A DNA stretch of 64,000 nucleotides from an uncultured Bacteroidales bacterium (GTDB lineage Bacteria; Bacteroidota; Bacteroidia; Bacteroidales; Bacteroidaceae), in assembly GCA_902779165.1 (NCBI GenBank), contig CACZAN010000024.1, forward strand, positions 1 to 64,000, written 5' to 3'. Both the position numbers and the translations under genes were made by a program. This document shows, in pieces, positions 1-7,269 of the stretch. Positions within the stretch are counted from its first letter, which is position 1. The number at the start of each line of letters is the position of its first letter. Under the pieces are notes generated by a model. The model was given only the letters and a program-made list of their open reading frames with translations. It had not been told where the DNA came from and ran no database searches.

Positions 1-17
1 TTTGCGGAATGCTGGTG

Positions 18-25
18 CAAAGGTA
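18..25 (-). promoter_or_regulatory. Candidate Bacteroidetes -7 box, leftward
   Basis: Read on the minus strand this is TACCTTTG followed by GCACC, the usual form of the Bacteroidetes -7 element. It would drive a gene lying to the left of the window. No clear -33 TTG is seen at the expected distance. Confidence 0.5.
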
Positions 26-40
26 CGGACAAAAAAAAGA

Positions 41-68
41 AGCTCCTACGACCTTACGCGCAGGAGCT
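41..68 (-). terminator. Rho-independent-type terminator, minus strand
   Basis: The arms AGCTCCTACG and CGCAGGAGCT pair with one mismatch. On the minus strand the hairpin is followed by a T-rich run (complement of the A run at 31-38). It would end leftward transcripts from the remnant coding frame at 165-521. Confidence 0.6.
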
Positions 69-76
69 AAAATTGT

Positions 77-110
77 AAAGGTTTGAAAGGTTTTTGTAAA
101 GGTTTGAAAG
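77..110. repeat. Short direct repeat AAAGGTTTGAAAGG
   Basis: AAAGGTTTGAAAG occurs twice within 34 bp, separated by a T-rich spacer. It is simple intergenic repeat DNA of a kind seen elsewhere in the window. Confidence 0.6.
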
Positions 111-164
111 AATCTGCGTTAACCTTGATTACATTTTGTGTAGTAGAAATGAAAAAATAGCACG

Positions 165-521
165 TCAGTCCACGCCTTTTGCAAACTCCGCCTCCAGTTC
201 GTCCAGGGCTTCATCGAAGTCCTGGAACCGTCCCTCGGCAATCTGCTGCTCGCTCGCAGTCACGCGCGCCTCCAGCTCCTCGATTGTGTAAGGCTCCAGT
301 TGCTGTGATTTCTGCGAAAGCAGAAAGAGTTCGTCTGCCAGCCACGAGATATCGGAGGGCGACAGTGTCAGTTGGATGTAATTTATATTCTCGAATTTTT
401 TAATGTAAAGCCCATCTCCGTCGATGATGCAGCAGAGCGGGGAGGGGAAGGGGGATGATGGAAGAGGGAAGAGTTCGCGGAGCGGGGTGACCGGAGAGGA
501 TATTGTTAAGGTCGCTGACCC
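165..521 (-). pseudogene. Start-less reading frame: T9SS-like tail joined to an acidic helical segment
   Basis: The minus frame is open from the TCA complement at 522 down to a TGA at 165-167 but has no in-frame ATG, and no GTG or TTG at a useful place. Its upstream half reads like the end of a T9SS-secreted protein (ILSGHPAPR..., then IIDGDGLYIKKF), compare LSGHPVSP and GLFVYQGRKI at the end of the GH16 protein nearby. Its downstream half (about 70 residues: WLADELFLLSQKS, then YTIEELEARV, ending AEFAKGVD) is acidic and helical and resembles small antitoxin-like or hypothetical proteins. The two parts may be remnants joined by a deletion, or the second part may use a non-standard start. No function is assigned. 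The rest of 1-591 shows nothing else coding. Confidence 0.35.
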
Positions 522-591
522 TCAACCCTGTCCCCTCTATGAGGATGAGGTTCTTTCTGTGGCGGAATCTGTATAATCCCTACATTTATTG

Positions 592-1566
592 TTAGTTTTT
601 TTTCCAGGCTCTTGCCCTGACAGCAATGTTTTTCTGCAAGCACTCGCTGTAGAGCCACGGTTCGCAACTATGGATGTCTCCCACGTTGAGGAGGTTTTTG
701 TAGGGCTTGTACTCCGAACCGCTGTAGCCGCTGACTACGAGTACATGGTATTCAGGCGATAGTATGATGGTGATGGTGTCGTGGAGCGTGGCGGGTGTAG
801 CATCCGTACGCCAGTTCACCGGGTTGATGGCCATGCAGGTGGCAGCGATGACTGGCTTGATGTATTTCACATCCTTCACCGTGTTGTAGCAGATGGTGAC
901 GCCCGTGTCTGACTCGTTTTGTGCGGCTTTGATGTGCTTGGTTTGCAGCGTGTCTTCAGGTGTCACTTTGTAACCCAAAACGTACGCTGCTGCCAGCTGC
1001 TCATAGGTTTCATCGTCCATGTGTTTCAGCAGTTCCACCACAGCCAGGCCTCCCTGACTGAAACCTGCGATGACCAGTGGCCGTCTCTGGTCGCGATGAG
1101 CCAGGAAATGGTCGAAGGCTTCGCAGACGTCGCTCATCGCCAGTCGGGTTCGACTATAGACGGTGTCTTCATTCTGTGTTTCGAAAGCTTCAATGGTTGC
1201 ATGACGATAGTAGGGAGCATAGAAACGGTTGCCTGGCGCCATGTAGGCGGCTACGCGATTGATCTCTTTGGCCATACGCTCGCGATGCGTGGGATTCCAC
1301 ACGTCGGCGTAATGACTTACGGAACTATCTGCTGTTATCCAATCCTTTTCCCATGTAGAGACCACATAAAACACATCAGCCCCCGTTCCCTCTGTATCGT
1401 AATCCTCAGTGATCCACATCGTCGTGTCTGAATAGTCTGGAGCCTGCGGAATATACTGTGTTGCCGCAATCACATGGACATTGTTGCAGTAGTGGCATGT
1501 GGCCACACCTGCACAACAGATGGTTATGAGGATGGTTGTGAGCAACCAAAGTTTATTCTTTTTCAT
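592..1566 (-). CDS. DUF3089-family alpha/beta-hydrolase-like protein
   Basis: A 324-residue protein of unknown substrate with the DUF3089 layout. A hydrophobic signal or anchor segment covers residues 5-20 and contains Cys-Cys, but no convincing lipobox. DVFYVVSTW lies near residues 64-72, followed by YAPYYRHATIEAF. The nucleophile elbow GFSQGG places the probable catalytic Ser at about residue 170, preceded by the AFDHFLAH helix. A C-terminal His candidate is in GDIHSC. The family is thought to contain serine hydrolases or lipases of the cell envelope. It is the last of three minus-strand genes, about 65 bp beyond the GH16 stop. Catalysis is inferred from the elbow only. Confidence 0.8.
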   Translation of the reverse strand: MKKNKLWLLTTILITICCAGVATCHYCNNVHVIAATQYIPQAPDYSDTTMWITEDYDTEGTGADVFYVVSTWEKDWITADSSVSHYADVWNPTHRERMAKEINRVAAYMAPGNRFYAPYYRHATIEAFETQNEDTVYSRTRLAMSDVCEAFDHFLAHRDQRRPLVIAGFSQGGLAVVELLKHMDDETYEQLAAAYVLGYKVTPEDTLQTKHIKAAQNESDTGVTICYNTVKDVKYIKPVIAATCMAINPVNWRTDATPATLHDTITIILSPEYHVLVVSGYSGSEYKPYKNLLNVGDIHSCEPWLYSECLQKNIAVRARAWKKN

Positions 1567-1631
1567 ATTGCTTTATGTTTTATTCACTCGTCACTCACGA
1601 TGGCCATGAAAGAGCGGATAATGGATATGAG

Positions 1632-2756
1632 TTAGCGGAGGAGGATCTTGCGGCCTTGATAGACGAAGAGACCGCGAGGGGAGGCGGTGGGGGAGACGGG
1701 ATGACCGGAGAGGGAAAAGAACTGGTTAAGGGCGAAGGGTTTATGGTTCATGGTTAAGGGTGAAGGGTTAATGGTTCTTGAAGGGTTCTTCGAGGTGGGG
1801 TCGTCGGCGGGCAGGGAGGTGATGCCGTCGGGCACGCGCTGATAGACGCGTACGTAGTCGAAGAAGGTGGTGTAGGTTTGGGAGGTGTTGGCGGCCTTGG
1901 CCCAGGAGCCGTCGCCGACGCTCTGATTGAGGATGATGTAGAAGGGGTGGTCGAAGGGCCACTGTCCTTGCTGCAGGGCGCTGGCATCGGTGGACTTGGG
2001 ATAGGTGGCGACGACATTGCCGTCGAGGGTCCAGCGGAGCTCGGTCTCGGTCCAGATGAGTCCGTAGACGTGCCATTCGTTGACTTTCACGCTCTCGCTG
2101 AAGCTGTGCTGCGGGTCGGATTTGTGGCCGAGGTCGTAGGTCCAGTGGGAGTGTACGGTGTGGTAGGCGCGCTTCTCTCCGTCGATGCTCTCGAAGATGT
2201 CGATTTCGCCACCGCGTGGCCAGCCGTCGCAGGGTGGCTGTGGCATCATCCAGGCGGCGGGGAAGTTGCCGTTCTGGATGTTGGTGCGCAGGCGTACTTC
2301 GACCTTGCCGTAGGTGAAGGAGAAGCGGTCCTGGGTCTCTACGGCGCCGGTGATCATGGGGACGTTGTCCTTGGTGGTGTCGGGGTTGGGGATGGCTCGA
2401 CAGACGAGTCGTCCGTTCTTGATGTATGCGACCTCGGGGGAGTCGGATATCCATCGGCACCAGGTGGCGCTGTAGCGGGTGGAGCATCGCCATTTGTCGG
2501 GGTCGGGGGCGGAGCCGTCGGGCTGGTCGAATTCGTCGGAGAAGACGAGCTGGTAGGCGTCGTCGTTGTTGTCTGCGGCGGCGGGGTTCAGCAGTTGGGC
2601 GCGCAGGGGCTGGAGTAGGGCGAAGAGCAGGCAGAGGGCGGTTGTCGCGTACCTAAAGGCACGCGTGTTTATTGTTGCGACCGGATTCCAGCCATTGAAA
2701 TGGCTGGCTACCATTGTCATGCCCCTATGGGGCATTGTCTTCTTCTGCTTTGCCAT
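1632..2756 (-). CDS. Secreted GH16-family beta-glucanase with T9SS-type C-terminus
   Basis: A 374-residue endo-beta-glucanase-like enzyme, probably acting on beta-1,3 or mixed-linkage glucans outside the cell. The GH16 fold spans about residues 68-308. The catalytic motif GEIDIFESIDGE puts the nucleophile at Glu184, helper Asp at 186 and acid/base Glu at 189. The signal-peptide core is TTALCLLFALLQPLRA (about 38-53), unusually far from the first Met, so the true start may be Met13 or Met15. The residues before it are encoded by a palindromic repeat element (2688-2733). The C-terminus (LSGHPVSP, PRGLFVYQGRKI) looks like a T9SS sorting domain, and the linker before it is encoded by a 28-bp repeat. 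Exact substrate cannot be told. Confidence 0.85.
   Translation of the reverse strand: MAKQKKTMPHRGMTMVASHFNGWNPVATINTRAFRYATTALCLLFALLQPLRAQLLNPAAADNNDDAYQLVFSDEFDQPDGSAPDPDKWRCSTRYSATWCRWISDSPEVAYIKNGRLVCRAIPNPDTTKDNVPMITGAVETQDRFSFTYGKVEVRLRTNIQNGNFPAAWMMPQPPCDGWPRGGEIDIFESIDGEKRAYHTVHSHWTYDLGHKSDPQHSFSESVKVNEWHVYGLIWTETELRWTLDGNVVATYPKSTDASALQQGQWPFDHPFYIILNQSVGDGSWAKAANTSQTYTTFFDYVRVYQRVPDGITSLPADDPTSKNPSRTINPSPLTMNHKPFALNQFFSLSGHPVSPTASPRGLFVYQGRKILLR
1724..1779. repeat. Two copies of a 28-bp repeat inside the GH16 3' end
   Basis: Two adjacent 28-bp units begin GGTTAAGGGYGAAGGGTTWA (1724 and 1752). They encode the INPSPLTMNHKPFALNQ linker between the GH16 domain and its C-terminal sorting domain. 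Confidence 0.7.
2688..2733. repeat. Two adjacent perfect palindromes (REP-like) at the GH16 5' end
   Basis: CCAGCCATT-GA-AATGGCTGG (2688-2707) is followed 13 bp later by GCCCC-TAT-GGGGC (2721-2733). The pair resembles a small dispersed palindromic element. It lies inside the longest version of the GH16 reading frame, before the signal peptide. Confidence 0.6.
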
Positions 2757-2790
2757 AACTTTTGAGACTTGAGTTATAATTTATTATTTA

Positions 2791-4830
2791 TCATTTCTTC
2801 GTCTCCTTGGAGTAGCGCTTGATGAGGTTGTAGGCTTGGTAGAGTCCGTACTCGCCGGCCTGTGAGAGGTCAGAGAGGCCGAGCTGCACTTGTCCGTCGA
2901 GAATGCAGGCGAGGCCGCGGTTGTAGTAGGCGGCGGGCAGGCGGGGCTCGATGTTCAGTGCGCGGCTGAAGGCGTCGCGGGACTGGCGGTAGTCGCGCAG
3001 CAGGAACTGGATGACGCCGATGTTGTACCAAGCGTAGGCGAAGTCGGGCTGGAGGTCGACGGCGCGCTGCAGTTCGTCGAGGGCGCGGGAGTAGGCGAGA
3101 CGTGTGGTGAGGCTGGCGGTCTCCTCCTCGGCGGACTGGGCTTCGGTCTGGCGACAGCGCACCTGGGCTATCATGAAGGGTATGAGGGCGTTGCGCTCGT
3201 CGAGTTCCGCGGCGCGCTCGAGGTCGGTGACGGCGCTCTCGAAGTCGCGTACGTGGTAGGCGGCGAGTGCGCGGGCGATGTAGAGGGCTGCGTCGGGACG
3301 GGCGGCGCTGTTGATGCGTGCGGTGAGCTGCTGGATCTCGGCGAAGTGTTGTTGCAGTTCGCTCTCTGCGAGCTGGGGTTCGAGGTTGGTAAGCTGGAAC
3401 CTGGGGCTGGAGGGCAGGGCCTGGAGTTGTGCGAAGTGTTCCTTGAGGTGTTCGACGAGGAGGTGGTAGGGCATGAAGCGCGAGGTGGGATTCTTCATGC
3501 TGTGGAGGGCGACGACGTAGATGGGCTGGGGGGAGAGTTCCACCTTGCGGTCCTGCACGCGTCCGCGGTAGGCGCTCTCGTATTCGCGCTGCGGTTCGTC
3601 GCTGTCGGCTTCGACGATGCTGGCGTAGTCCTCGATGGCGCGGTCGCTCTTCTTGCGGGTCTTCTGGGATGCGGGCTTGTAGAGTCCGGCGCGGTTGTCG
3701 AGGCGTGCTTTCATGACCTTGAACTCATCGCGCTCGGCGCCGTAGGTGTCGCCGAGTTTGCGCCGCACGGCGGCGCGCTGGAGGTAGCCTGCCCAGAACT
3801 CGGGATACTCGTCGATGACGGCAGTGATGTCGCGCAGGGCGCCGTCGAGGTCGCCGGTCTGGTCGAGCAGGAGGGCGCGGTTGTAGAGGGCTATCATATT
3901 GTCGGGCTCCTGGGAGAGGACGAAGTTGAAGTCCTCGATGGCGCGGTTGTCGTCGCCGAGCTGGGCGCGCATGAGTCCGCGGTTGAAGTGTCCGAGGTAG
4001 TTGTTGGGCTCGATCTCGAGAGCCTGGTCGTAGTCTTCCATGGCGCCGCGGAGGTTGTTCTGATGATAGCGTGCGAGGGCGCGGTTGATATAGTTGCCGG
4101 CGTGGCGCGGGCGCTGGATGATGGCTTTGTTGATTTCCTCTTCGGCTTGTGCGTAGGCTCCGCGCTGGAGGCTGATCATGGAACGCATGGTCCACGCCTG
4201 TGCGTCGAAGGCGTCGACGACGAGTGCCGAGTCAATGAGTTCGAGGGCGCGGACGGTGTCGGTCTGTGCGATGGCGACTTGCGCCTTCATGGTCAGATTC
4301 TCGGCATCGCGGGGCCAGAAGCGAATCATCTGGTCGAGGGCGGAGTCTGCTTGGGCGTAGTTCTTCAGCTCGAAATGGCAGAGGACGAGGTTGTGCCAGC
4401 AGGCTTTGTTGCGCGGCTCCATGGTGATGACTTTCTGGTAGTCGCGCACGGCGCCCTCGAAGTTGCGGAGGTTGACGCGACAGAGGCCGCGCAGCTGGTA
4501 GCCGTTGGAGACGTAGGGGTTGCGGTCGAGGCTTTCGGAGCAGTCGAGTTCGGCGCCCACATAGTCCTCGAGGTAGAATTTGGCCAGGCCGCGGAAGAAA
4601 TAAGGCTCTGAAAGGTAGGGCTTGGCGCTGATGACCATGTTGAAGCGCTGGATGCTGAGCACATAGTCTTCGTAATAGAGGGCATTGCGCCCCATCAGCA
4701 TGACGCGGTCGGTGTTGATCTGGGCGGAAGCGGTGCTGATGGAAAGTTGAAAAGTTGAAAGGTTGAAAAGTTGAAAAGTGAAAAGTGAAAAATGAAAAGT
4801 GAAAAATAAAAGAATGCATCGCAGACTCAT
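2791..4830 (-). CDS. Secreted tetratricopeptide-repeat protein
   Basis: About 679 residues, mostly TPR units with the pattern ...AxxDxxxALxxxPxxxxAYxxRG, e.g. GLCRVNLRNFEGAVRDYQ, RALARYHQNNLRGAMEDYD and GLMRAQLGDDNRAIEDFN. A central non-TPR part of about 140 residues (including LSPQPIYVVALHSMKNP) separates the main array from a final array ending AFSRALNIEPRLPAAYYNRG. The start at 4830 gives MSLRCILLFF..., a plausible signal peptide ending STASAQ. An upstream ATG at 4887 adds 19 residues without a signal character. The hydrophobic core is encoded by a simple repeat (4740-4815). The role is probably a periplasmic scaffold; the partner is unknown. It lies between def and the GH16 gene on the same strand. 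Confidence 0.8.
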   Translation of the reverse strand: MSLRCILLFFTFHFSLFTFQLFNLSTFQLSISTASAQINTDRVMLMGRNALYYEDYVLSIQRFNMVISAKPYLSEPYFFRGLAKFYLEDYVGAELDCSESLDRNPYVSNGYQLRGLCRVNLRNFEGAVRDYQKVITMEPRNKACWHNLVLCHFELKNYAQADSALDQMIRFWPRDAENLTMKAQVAIAQTDTVRALELIDSALVVDAFDAQAWTMRSMISLQRGAYAQAEEEINKAIIQRPRHAGNYINRALARYHQNNLRGAMEDYDQALEIEPNNYLGHFNRGLMRAQLGDDNRAIEDFNFVLSQEPDNMIALYNRALLLDQTGDLDGALRDITAVIDEYPEFWAGYLQRAAVRRKLGDTYGAERDEFKVMKARLDNRAGLYKPASQKTRKKSDRAIEDYASIVEADSDEPQREYESAYRGRVQDRKVELSPQPIYVVALHSMKNPTSRFMPYHLLVEHLKEHFAQLQALPSSPRFQLTNLEPQLAESELQQHFAEIQQLTARINSAARPDAALYIARALAAYHVRDFESAVTDLERAAELDERNALIPFMIAQVRCRQTEAQSAEEETASLTTRLAYSRALDELQRAVDLQPDFAYAWYNIGVIQFLLRDYRQSRDAFSRALNIEPRLPAAYYNRGLACILDGQVQLGLSDLSQAGEYGLYQAYNLIKRYSKETKK
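4740..4815. repeat. GAAAAGTTGAAAAGTG-type simple repeat encoding a signal peptide
   Basis: Eight or more imperfect 8-10 bp units of GAAAAGTK-type sequence. On the minus strand they read TTTTCACTTTTCA-like and encode the Phe/Leu-rich run in the TPR protein's signal peptide. Confidence 0.75.
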
Positions 4831-4893
4831 GAACCTGCGAACAACACGACTATAGGACCTTTCAATTTTCATTATTTCAAGTTTCAACCATCC

Positions 4894-4923
4894 CCCCTCC
4901 CCGGGGAGGGGCTGGGGGTGGGC
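4894..4923. repeat. GC-rich dispersed hairpin element, copy 1
   Basis: The perfect palindrome CCCCTCCCCGGGGAGGGG (4894-4911) is followed by CTGGGGGTGGGC. It lies between def and the TPR gene. Related copies are at 25092, 50644 (opposite orientation) and 63437. Confidence 0.7.
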
Positions 4924-4926
4924 TTT

Positions 4927-5484
4927 TCAACGTTTCACTTTGACTTTATAGTCGCAGGAGAAGCGGCCCTTGAGGAGGTCGTTGATCTTGCCTTTCAGCA
5001 TCTGCTTGCGCAGTCCCTGGATATGGTCGGTATAGACCTTGCCGTCGAGGTGGTCGAACTCGTGCTGCATGACGCGTGCGAGGTAGCCGTCGACCCATTC
5101 GTCGCGCTCGTTGAACTCCTCGTCGAGGTAGCTGACGCGCACTCGGGTGGGGCGCTTCACGGTTTCGCTCAAGCCCGGCAGCGAGAGGCAGCCTTCGTCC
5201 ATGGACTCCTGGTTGCTTTTGTCGTACTCTTCGATGTAGGCGTTGTAGAAGACGTGGCGGTAGCCGGCATATTGGGGATAGTCTGTCTTGATGGGATCGA
5301 GGTCGATGACCACTACGCGCACGCTGCGTCCCACCTGGGGCGCTGCCAGTCCAATGCCCCCGCTGCGGGCGAGGGTGTCCCACATATCCTGCACGAACTG
5401 GGGCAGTTCGGGATCCTGGATGTCAATCTCTTCTGCCACCTGGCGTAAGACGGGTTGGCCTAAAGTATAAATTGGTAGAACCAT
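4927..5484 (-). CDS. def: Peptide deformylase
   Basis: Removes the N-terminal formyl group from new proteins using a bound metal ion. All three family motifs are present: GIGLAAPQVG (motif 1), EGCLSLPG (motif 2, metal-binding Cys) and QHEFDHLDG (motif 3, HExxH). The start at 5484 gives MVLPIYTLGQPVLR, the normal N-terminus and a length of 185 residues. The upstream in-frame ATG at 5556 would add 24 residues coming from repeat DNA. The next gene upstream on the strand is ruvX, separated by a repeat-filled spacer. Confidence 0.96.
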   Translation of the reverse strand: MVLPIYTLGQPVLRQVAEEIDIQDPELPQFVQDMWDTLARSGGIGLAAPQVGRSVRVVVIDLDPIKTDYPQYAGYRHVFYNAYIEEYDKSNQESMDEGCLSLPGLSETVKRPTRVRVSYLDEEFNERDEWVDGYLARVMQHEFDHLDGKVYTDHIQGLRKQMLKGKINDLLKGRFSCDYKVKVKR

Positions 5485-5520
5485 GGGTTTATTAATTTGA
5501 TGATTTGATGATTTCTCGAC

Positions 5521-5595
5521 ATTTGAACTTCGTTCGAGCCTGCTTTCGCTCGGCATAACTCAAATATATTTGGCTCTGCCCTCGCTTAATCGCAT
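5521..5595. repeat. Probable dispersed intergenic element upstream of def
   Basis: A non-coding block containing TTTGAACTTCGTTCGAGCCT, then GCTTTCGCTCGGCATAACTC, with a short inverted repeat (GAACTTCGTTC). It has the look of a repeated Prevotella spacer module. Only one copy is in the window, so this is an inference. Confidence 0.35.
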
Positions 5596-5599
5596 CCTT

Positions 5600-5727
5600 C
5601 GACATCCCGATATTTCGATATTCCGACATTTCGACATTTCGATATTCCGACATTTCGATATTCCGACATTTCGACATTTCGATATTCCGACATTTCGATA
5701 TTTCGACATTTCGATATTTCGAAATCA
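5600..5727. repeat. 8-bp tandem array CGAYATTY
   Basis: About 15-16 consecutive 8-bp units alternating CGACATTT, CGATATTC, CGATATTT and CGACATCC. They fill the spacer between ruvX and def. No separate spacers are present, so this is not a CRISPR array. Confidence 0.9.
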
Positions 5728-5739
5728 AATTTGAACTAT

Positions 5740-6153
5740 TCAATTTTTCCTCCCCTCCATCCATCCCTGCAGGATAATCGTGGCTGAGATTTCGTCGACG
5801 AGTGCTTTGTTTTGTCGGGCCTTGCGGCTCAGGCCGCTTTCGATGATGGCTCGATGTGCGAGTACGCTGGTGAATCGCTCGTCGATGAGTTCCACAGGAG
5901 TGGTGGGCAGCAGTTTTCGCAGTCGGTTGACGAAGGGTGTGATGCGCGCCATGTTCTCGCTGTCCTGCCCGTTGAGTTGCCGGGGCCATCCTACGAGGAT
6001 GCGTTCTACGGGTTCGCGAGCCACGTAGTCCAGGAGGTATCGCTCCAGGTCTGTTGTGGCCACGGTGCAGAGCCCGTTTGCGATGATTTGCAGGGGGTCG
6101 GTGACTGCCAGCCCCGTCCGCTTCTTTCCGTAGTCGATGGCGAGAATGCGCAT
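5740..6153 (-). CDS. ruvX: RuvX/YqgF family pre-16S rRNA nuclease (putative Holliday junction resolvase)
   Basis: A 137-residue RNase H-fold protein expected to trim the 5' end of 16S rRNA; older annotations call it a Holliday junction resolvase. Visible family motifs are LAIDYGKKRTGLAVTDP (first catalytic Asp), ILVGWPRQLNGQ, and ELIDERFTSVLA. The start at 6153 gives MRILAIDYG, the usual N-terminus; the longer frame from 6168 adds only five residues. It sits upstream of def on the minus strand. Confidence 0.93.
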   Translation of the reverse strand: MRILAIDYGKKRTGLAVTDPLQIIANGLCTVATTDLERYLLDYVAREPVERILVGWPRQLNGQDSENMARITPFVNRLRKLLPTTPVELIDERFTSVLAHRAIIESGLSRKARQNKALVDEISATIILQGWMEGRKN

Positions 6154-6159
6154 ATTTTC

Positions 6160-6241
6160 AATTAACAATTAACGATTAACGATTAACAATTAACGCGAGG
6201 GCAATTAACAATTAGCAGATTAACAATTAACGATTAACGAT
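6160..6241. repeat. AATTAACAATTAACG-type simple repeat
   Basis: About ten 7-8 bp units of RATTAAC, broken by a short GCGAGGGC interruption. Simple AT-rich spacer repeat upstream of ruvX. Confidence 0.8.
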
Positions 6242-6259
6242 TTCTTTTGGAAAGGAAAA

Positions 6260-6289
6260 GCAGGGGTTAGCTTCACAGCCTACCCCTGC
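6260..6289 (-). terminator. Terminator of the SPOR lipoprotein gene
   Basis: Arms GCAGGGGT and ACCCCTGC form an 8-bp perfect stem with a 14-base loop. On the minus strand it is followed by TTTTCCTTT. It lies 49 bp after the SPOR gene stop. Confidence 0.7.
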
Positions 6290-6337
6290 CTAAAAATCTT
6301 ACATATATTCACTTTACCAAAAAGAAATTGCTCTTAA

Positions 6338-6814
6338 TTACTTGCGCAGCAGCCAAGCATCGGGATACTGGGCGCGCAGGGTGTTGCGGCTTTGAACGGC
6401 GCCATTGAGGTCATCGAAGGTCGATGCAATCACGCGGTACATGCCTTGGGGGTTCATGGCTATTTGAGAGGCATAGCCGTTGCCATTAAGTTTCTTCTGA
6501 AGGTTCTCGGCGTTGGCCTTGATACTGAAGCTGCCGACGACAACGCTGAAGGCTTTCAGACCTGCTCCGCTCACGAGGGTGAGATTCTCTGTACGGGTGT
6601 TCTCATTTGTGGTCACGGGAGTGGTGGTGACGGTGGTGACGGGAGCAACGGTGGTGGGTTGCTGTTGCACGGGTTGCTGCACGACCTGAGTCGTGGCGGG
6701 TTGGTTTTGCTGAGACTTTTCGTAAGCCTTCTTGTAAGCACTCTCACTGCTCTTGCAGGATACCATGGAAATAGCCACGCATACGGCGGCACCCATAACG
6801 AAATAATTCTTCAT
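6338..6814 (-). CDS. SPOR-domain lipoprotein
   Basis: A 158-residue lipoprotein. The start at 6814 gives MKNYFVMGAAVCVAISMVSC, a lipoprotein signal with the lipidated Cys at 20; the longer frame would start before the promoter. A Gln/Pro/Thr-rich linker (about 35-75) leads to a C-terminal SPOR domain (AFSVVVGSF, then YRVIASTFDD). SPOR domains bind denuded peptidoglycan, typically at the division site. AAGGAG lies upstream of the ATG as a ribosome-binding site. It is divergent from the ytxH-like gene. Confidence 0.88.
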   Translation of the reverse strand: MKNYFVMGAAVCVAISMVSCKSSESAYKKAYEKSQQNQPATTQVVQQPVQQQPTTVAPVTTVTTTPVTTNENTRTENLTLVSGAGLKAFSVVVGSFSIKANAENLQKKLNGNGYASQIAMNPQGMYRVIASTFDDLNGAVQSRNTLRAQYPDAWLLRK

Positions 6815-6857
6815 TGTTTTTTTACTCCTTAATAATGGTTTATAATTAATTCCGGTG

Positions 6858-6887
6858 CAAATATACAACAAAATCACGTTTCGCAAT
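6858..6887 (-). promoter_or_regulatory. Promoter of the SPOR lipoprotein gene
   Basis: On the minus strand TATATTTG is the -7 box (6858-6865), with TTGC about 18 bp upstream (near 6884-6887). The box lies 44 bp before the chosen start codon. Confidence 0.7.
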
Positions 6888-6981
6888 GGAGTTTGTGGCA
6901 CAAAAAACGTTAAAAAAGCCCAAATGAGCACATATTCTTAAAAAAAACGCCCAAAAAGGGCTCTGTTTAGTGGAAAAAACC

Positions 6982-6989
6982 TACCTTTG
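6982..6989 (+). promoter_or_regulatory. Promoter of the ytxH-like gene
   Basis: TACCTTTG followed by CAGGCG, 55 bp before the ATG at 7045, with a T-rich CTGTTTAG upstream. Together with 6858-6887 it makes a divergent promoter pair. Confidence 0.65.
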
Positions 6990-7044
6990 CAGGCGAAATA
7001 CGTAAATATTCACGTACAAATCCCTTCAAACAAAAACAAAAACT

Positions 7045-7263
7045 ATGAAAGCTCTTAATTATTTCTTCACATTCCTCGGCGGAGCTGCCGTAGGAGCTGT
7101 TGCCGGCCTGCTGCTGGCCCCCGAAAAAGGTAGTGACCTGCGCGAACGTATTGCTGAAGCTCTTCGCAAACGCGGCATCAAACTCAACCGAAAGGATATG
7201 GATGCTCTGGTAAACGATATCAGCGAGGAACTTGCCAGCGCCACCGCCGAAACTGCTGAATAA
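7045..7263 (+). CDS. YtxH-domain small membrane protein
   Basis: A 72-residue protein with an N-terminal glycine-rich membrane helix (FFTFLGGAAVGAVAGLLLAP, about 7-26), the YtxH hallmark, then a short helical tail containing GSDLRERIAEALRKRG. Function is unknown; homologs are often stress or envelope associated. It is followed six bases later by a holin-like membrane protein, so the pair is probably co-transcribed. Confidence 0.85.
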   Translation: MKALNYFFTFLGGAAVGAVAGLLLAPEKGSDLRERIAEALRKRGIKLNRKDMDALVNDISEELASATAETAE

Positions 7264-7269
7264 CGTCTT

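Noticed and set aside
179-403. 74-residue plus-strand frame
   Set aside because: Opposite to the remnant coding frame at 165-521, with Pro/Arg/Ala-rich shadow composition.
2890-4611. 573-residue open frame on the plus strand
   Set aside because: Exactly antisense to the TPR protein; composition is that of a GC-rich shadow frame and the TPR pattern on the minus strand is unmistakable.
5600-5727. CRISPR array or origin iterons
   Set aside because: 8-bp units without spacers; no replication initiator or partition genes nearby.
5492-5989. 165-residue minus-strand frame with YRNVEMSKCRN-like repeats
   Set aside because: It starts in another frame of ruvX and runs through the 8-bp repeat; the repeat explains the pattern.
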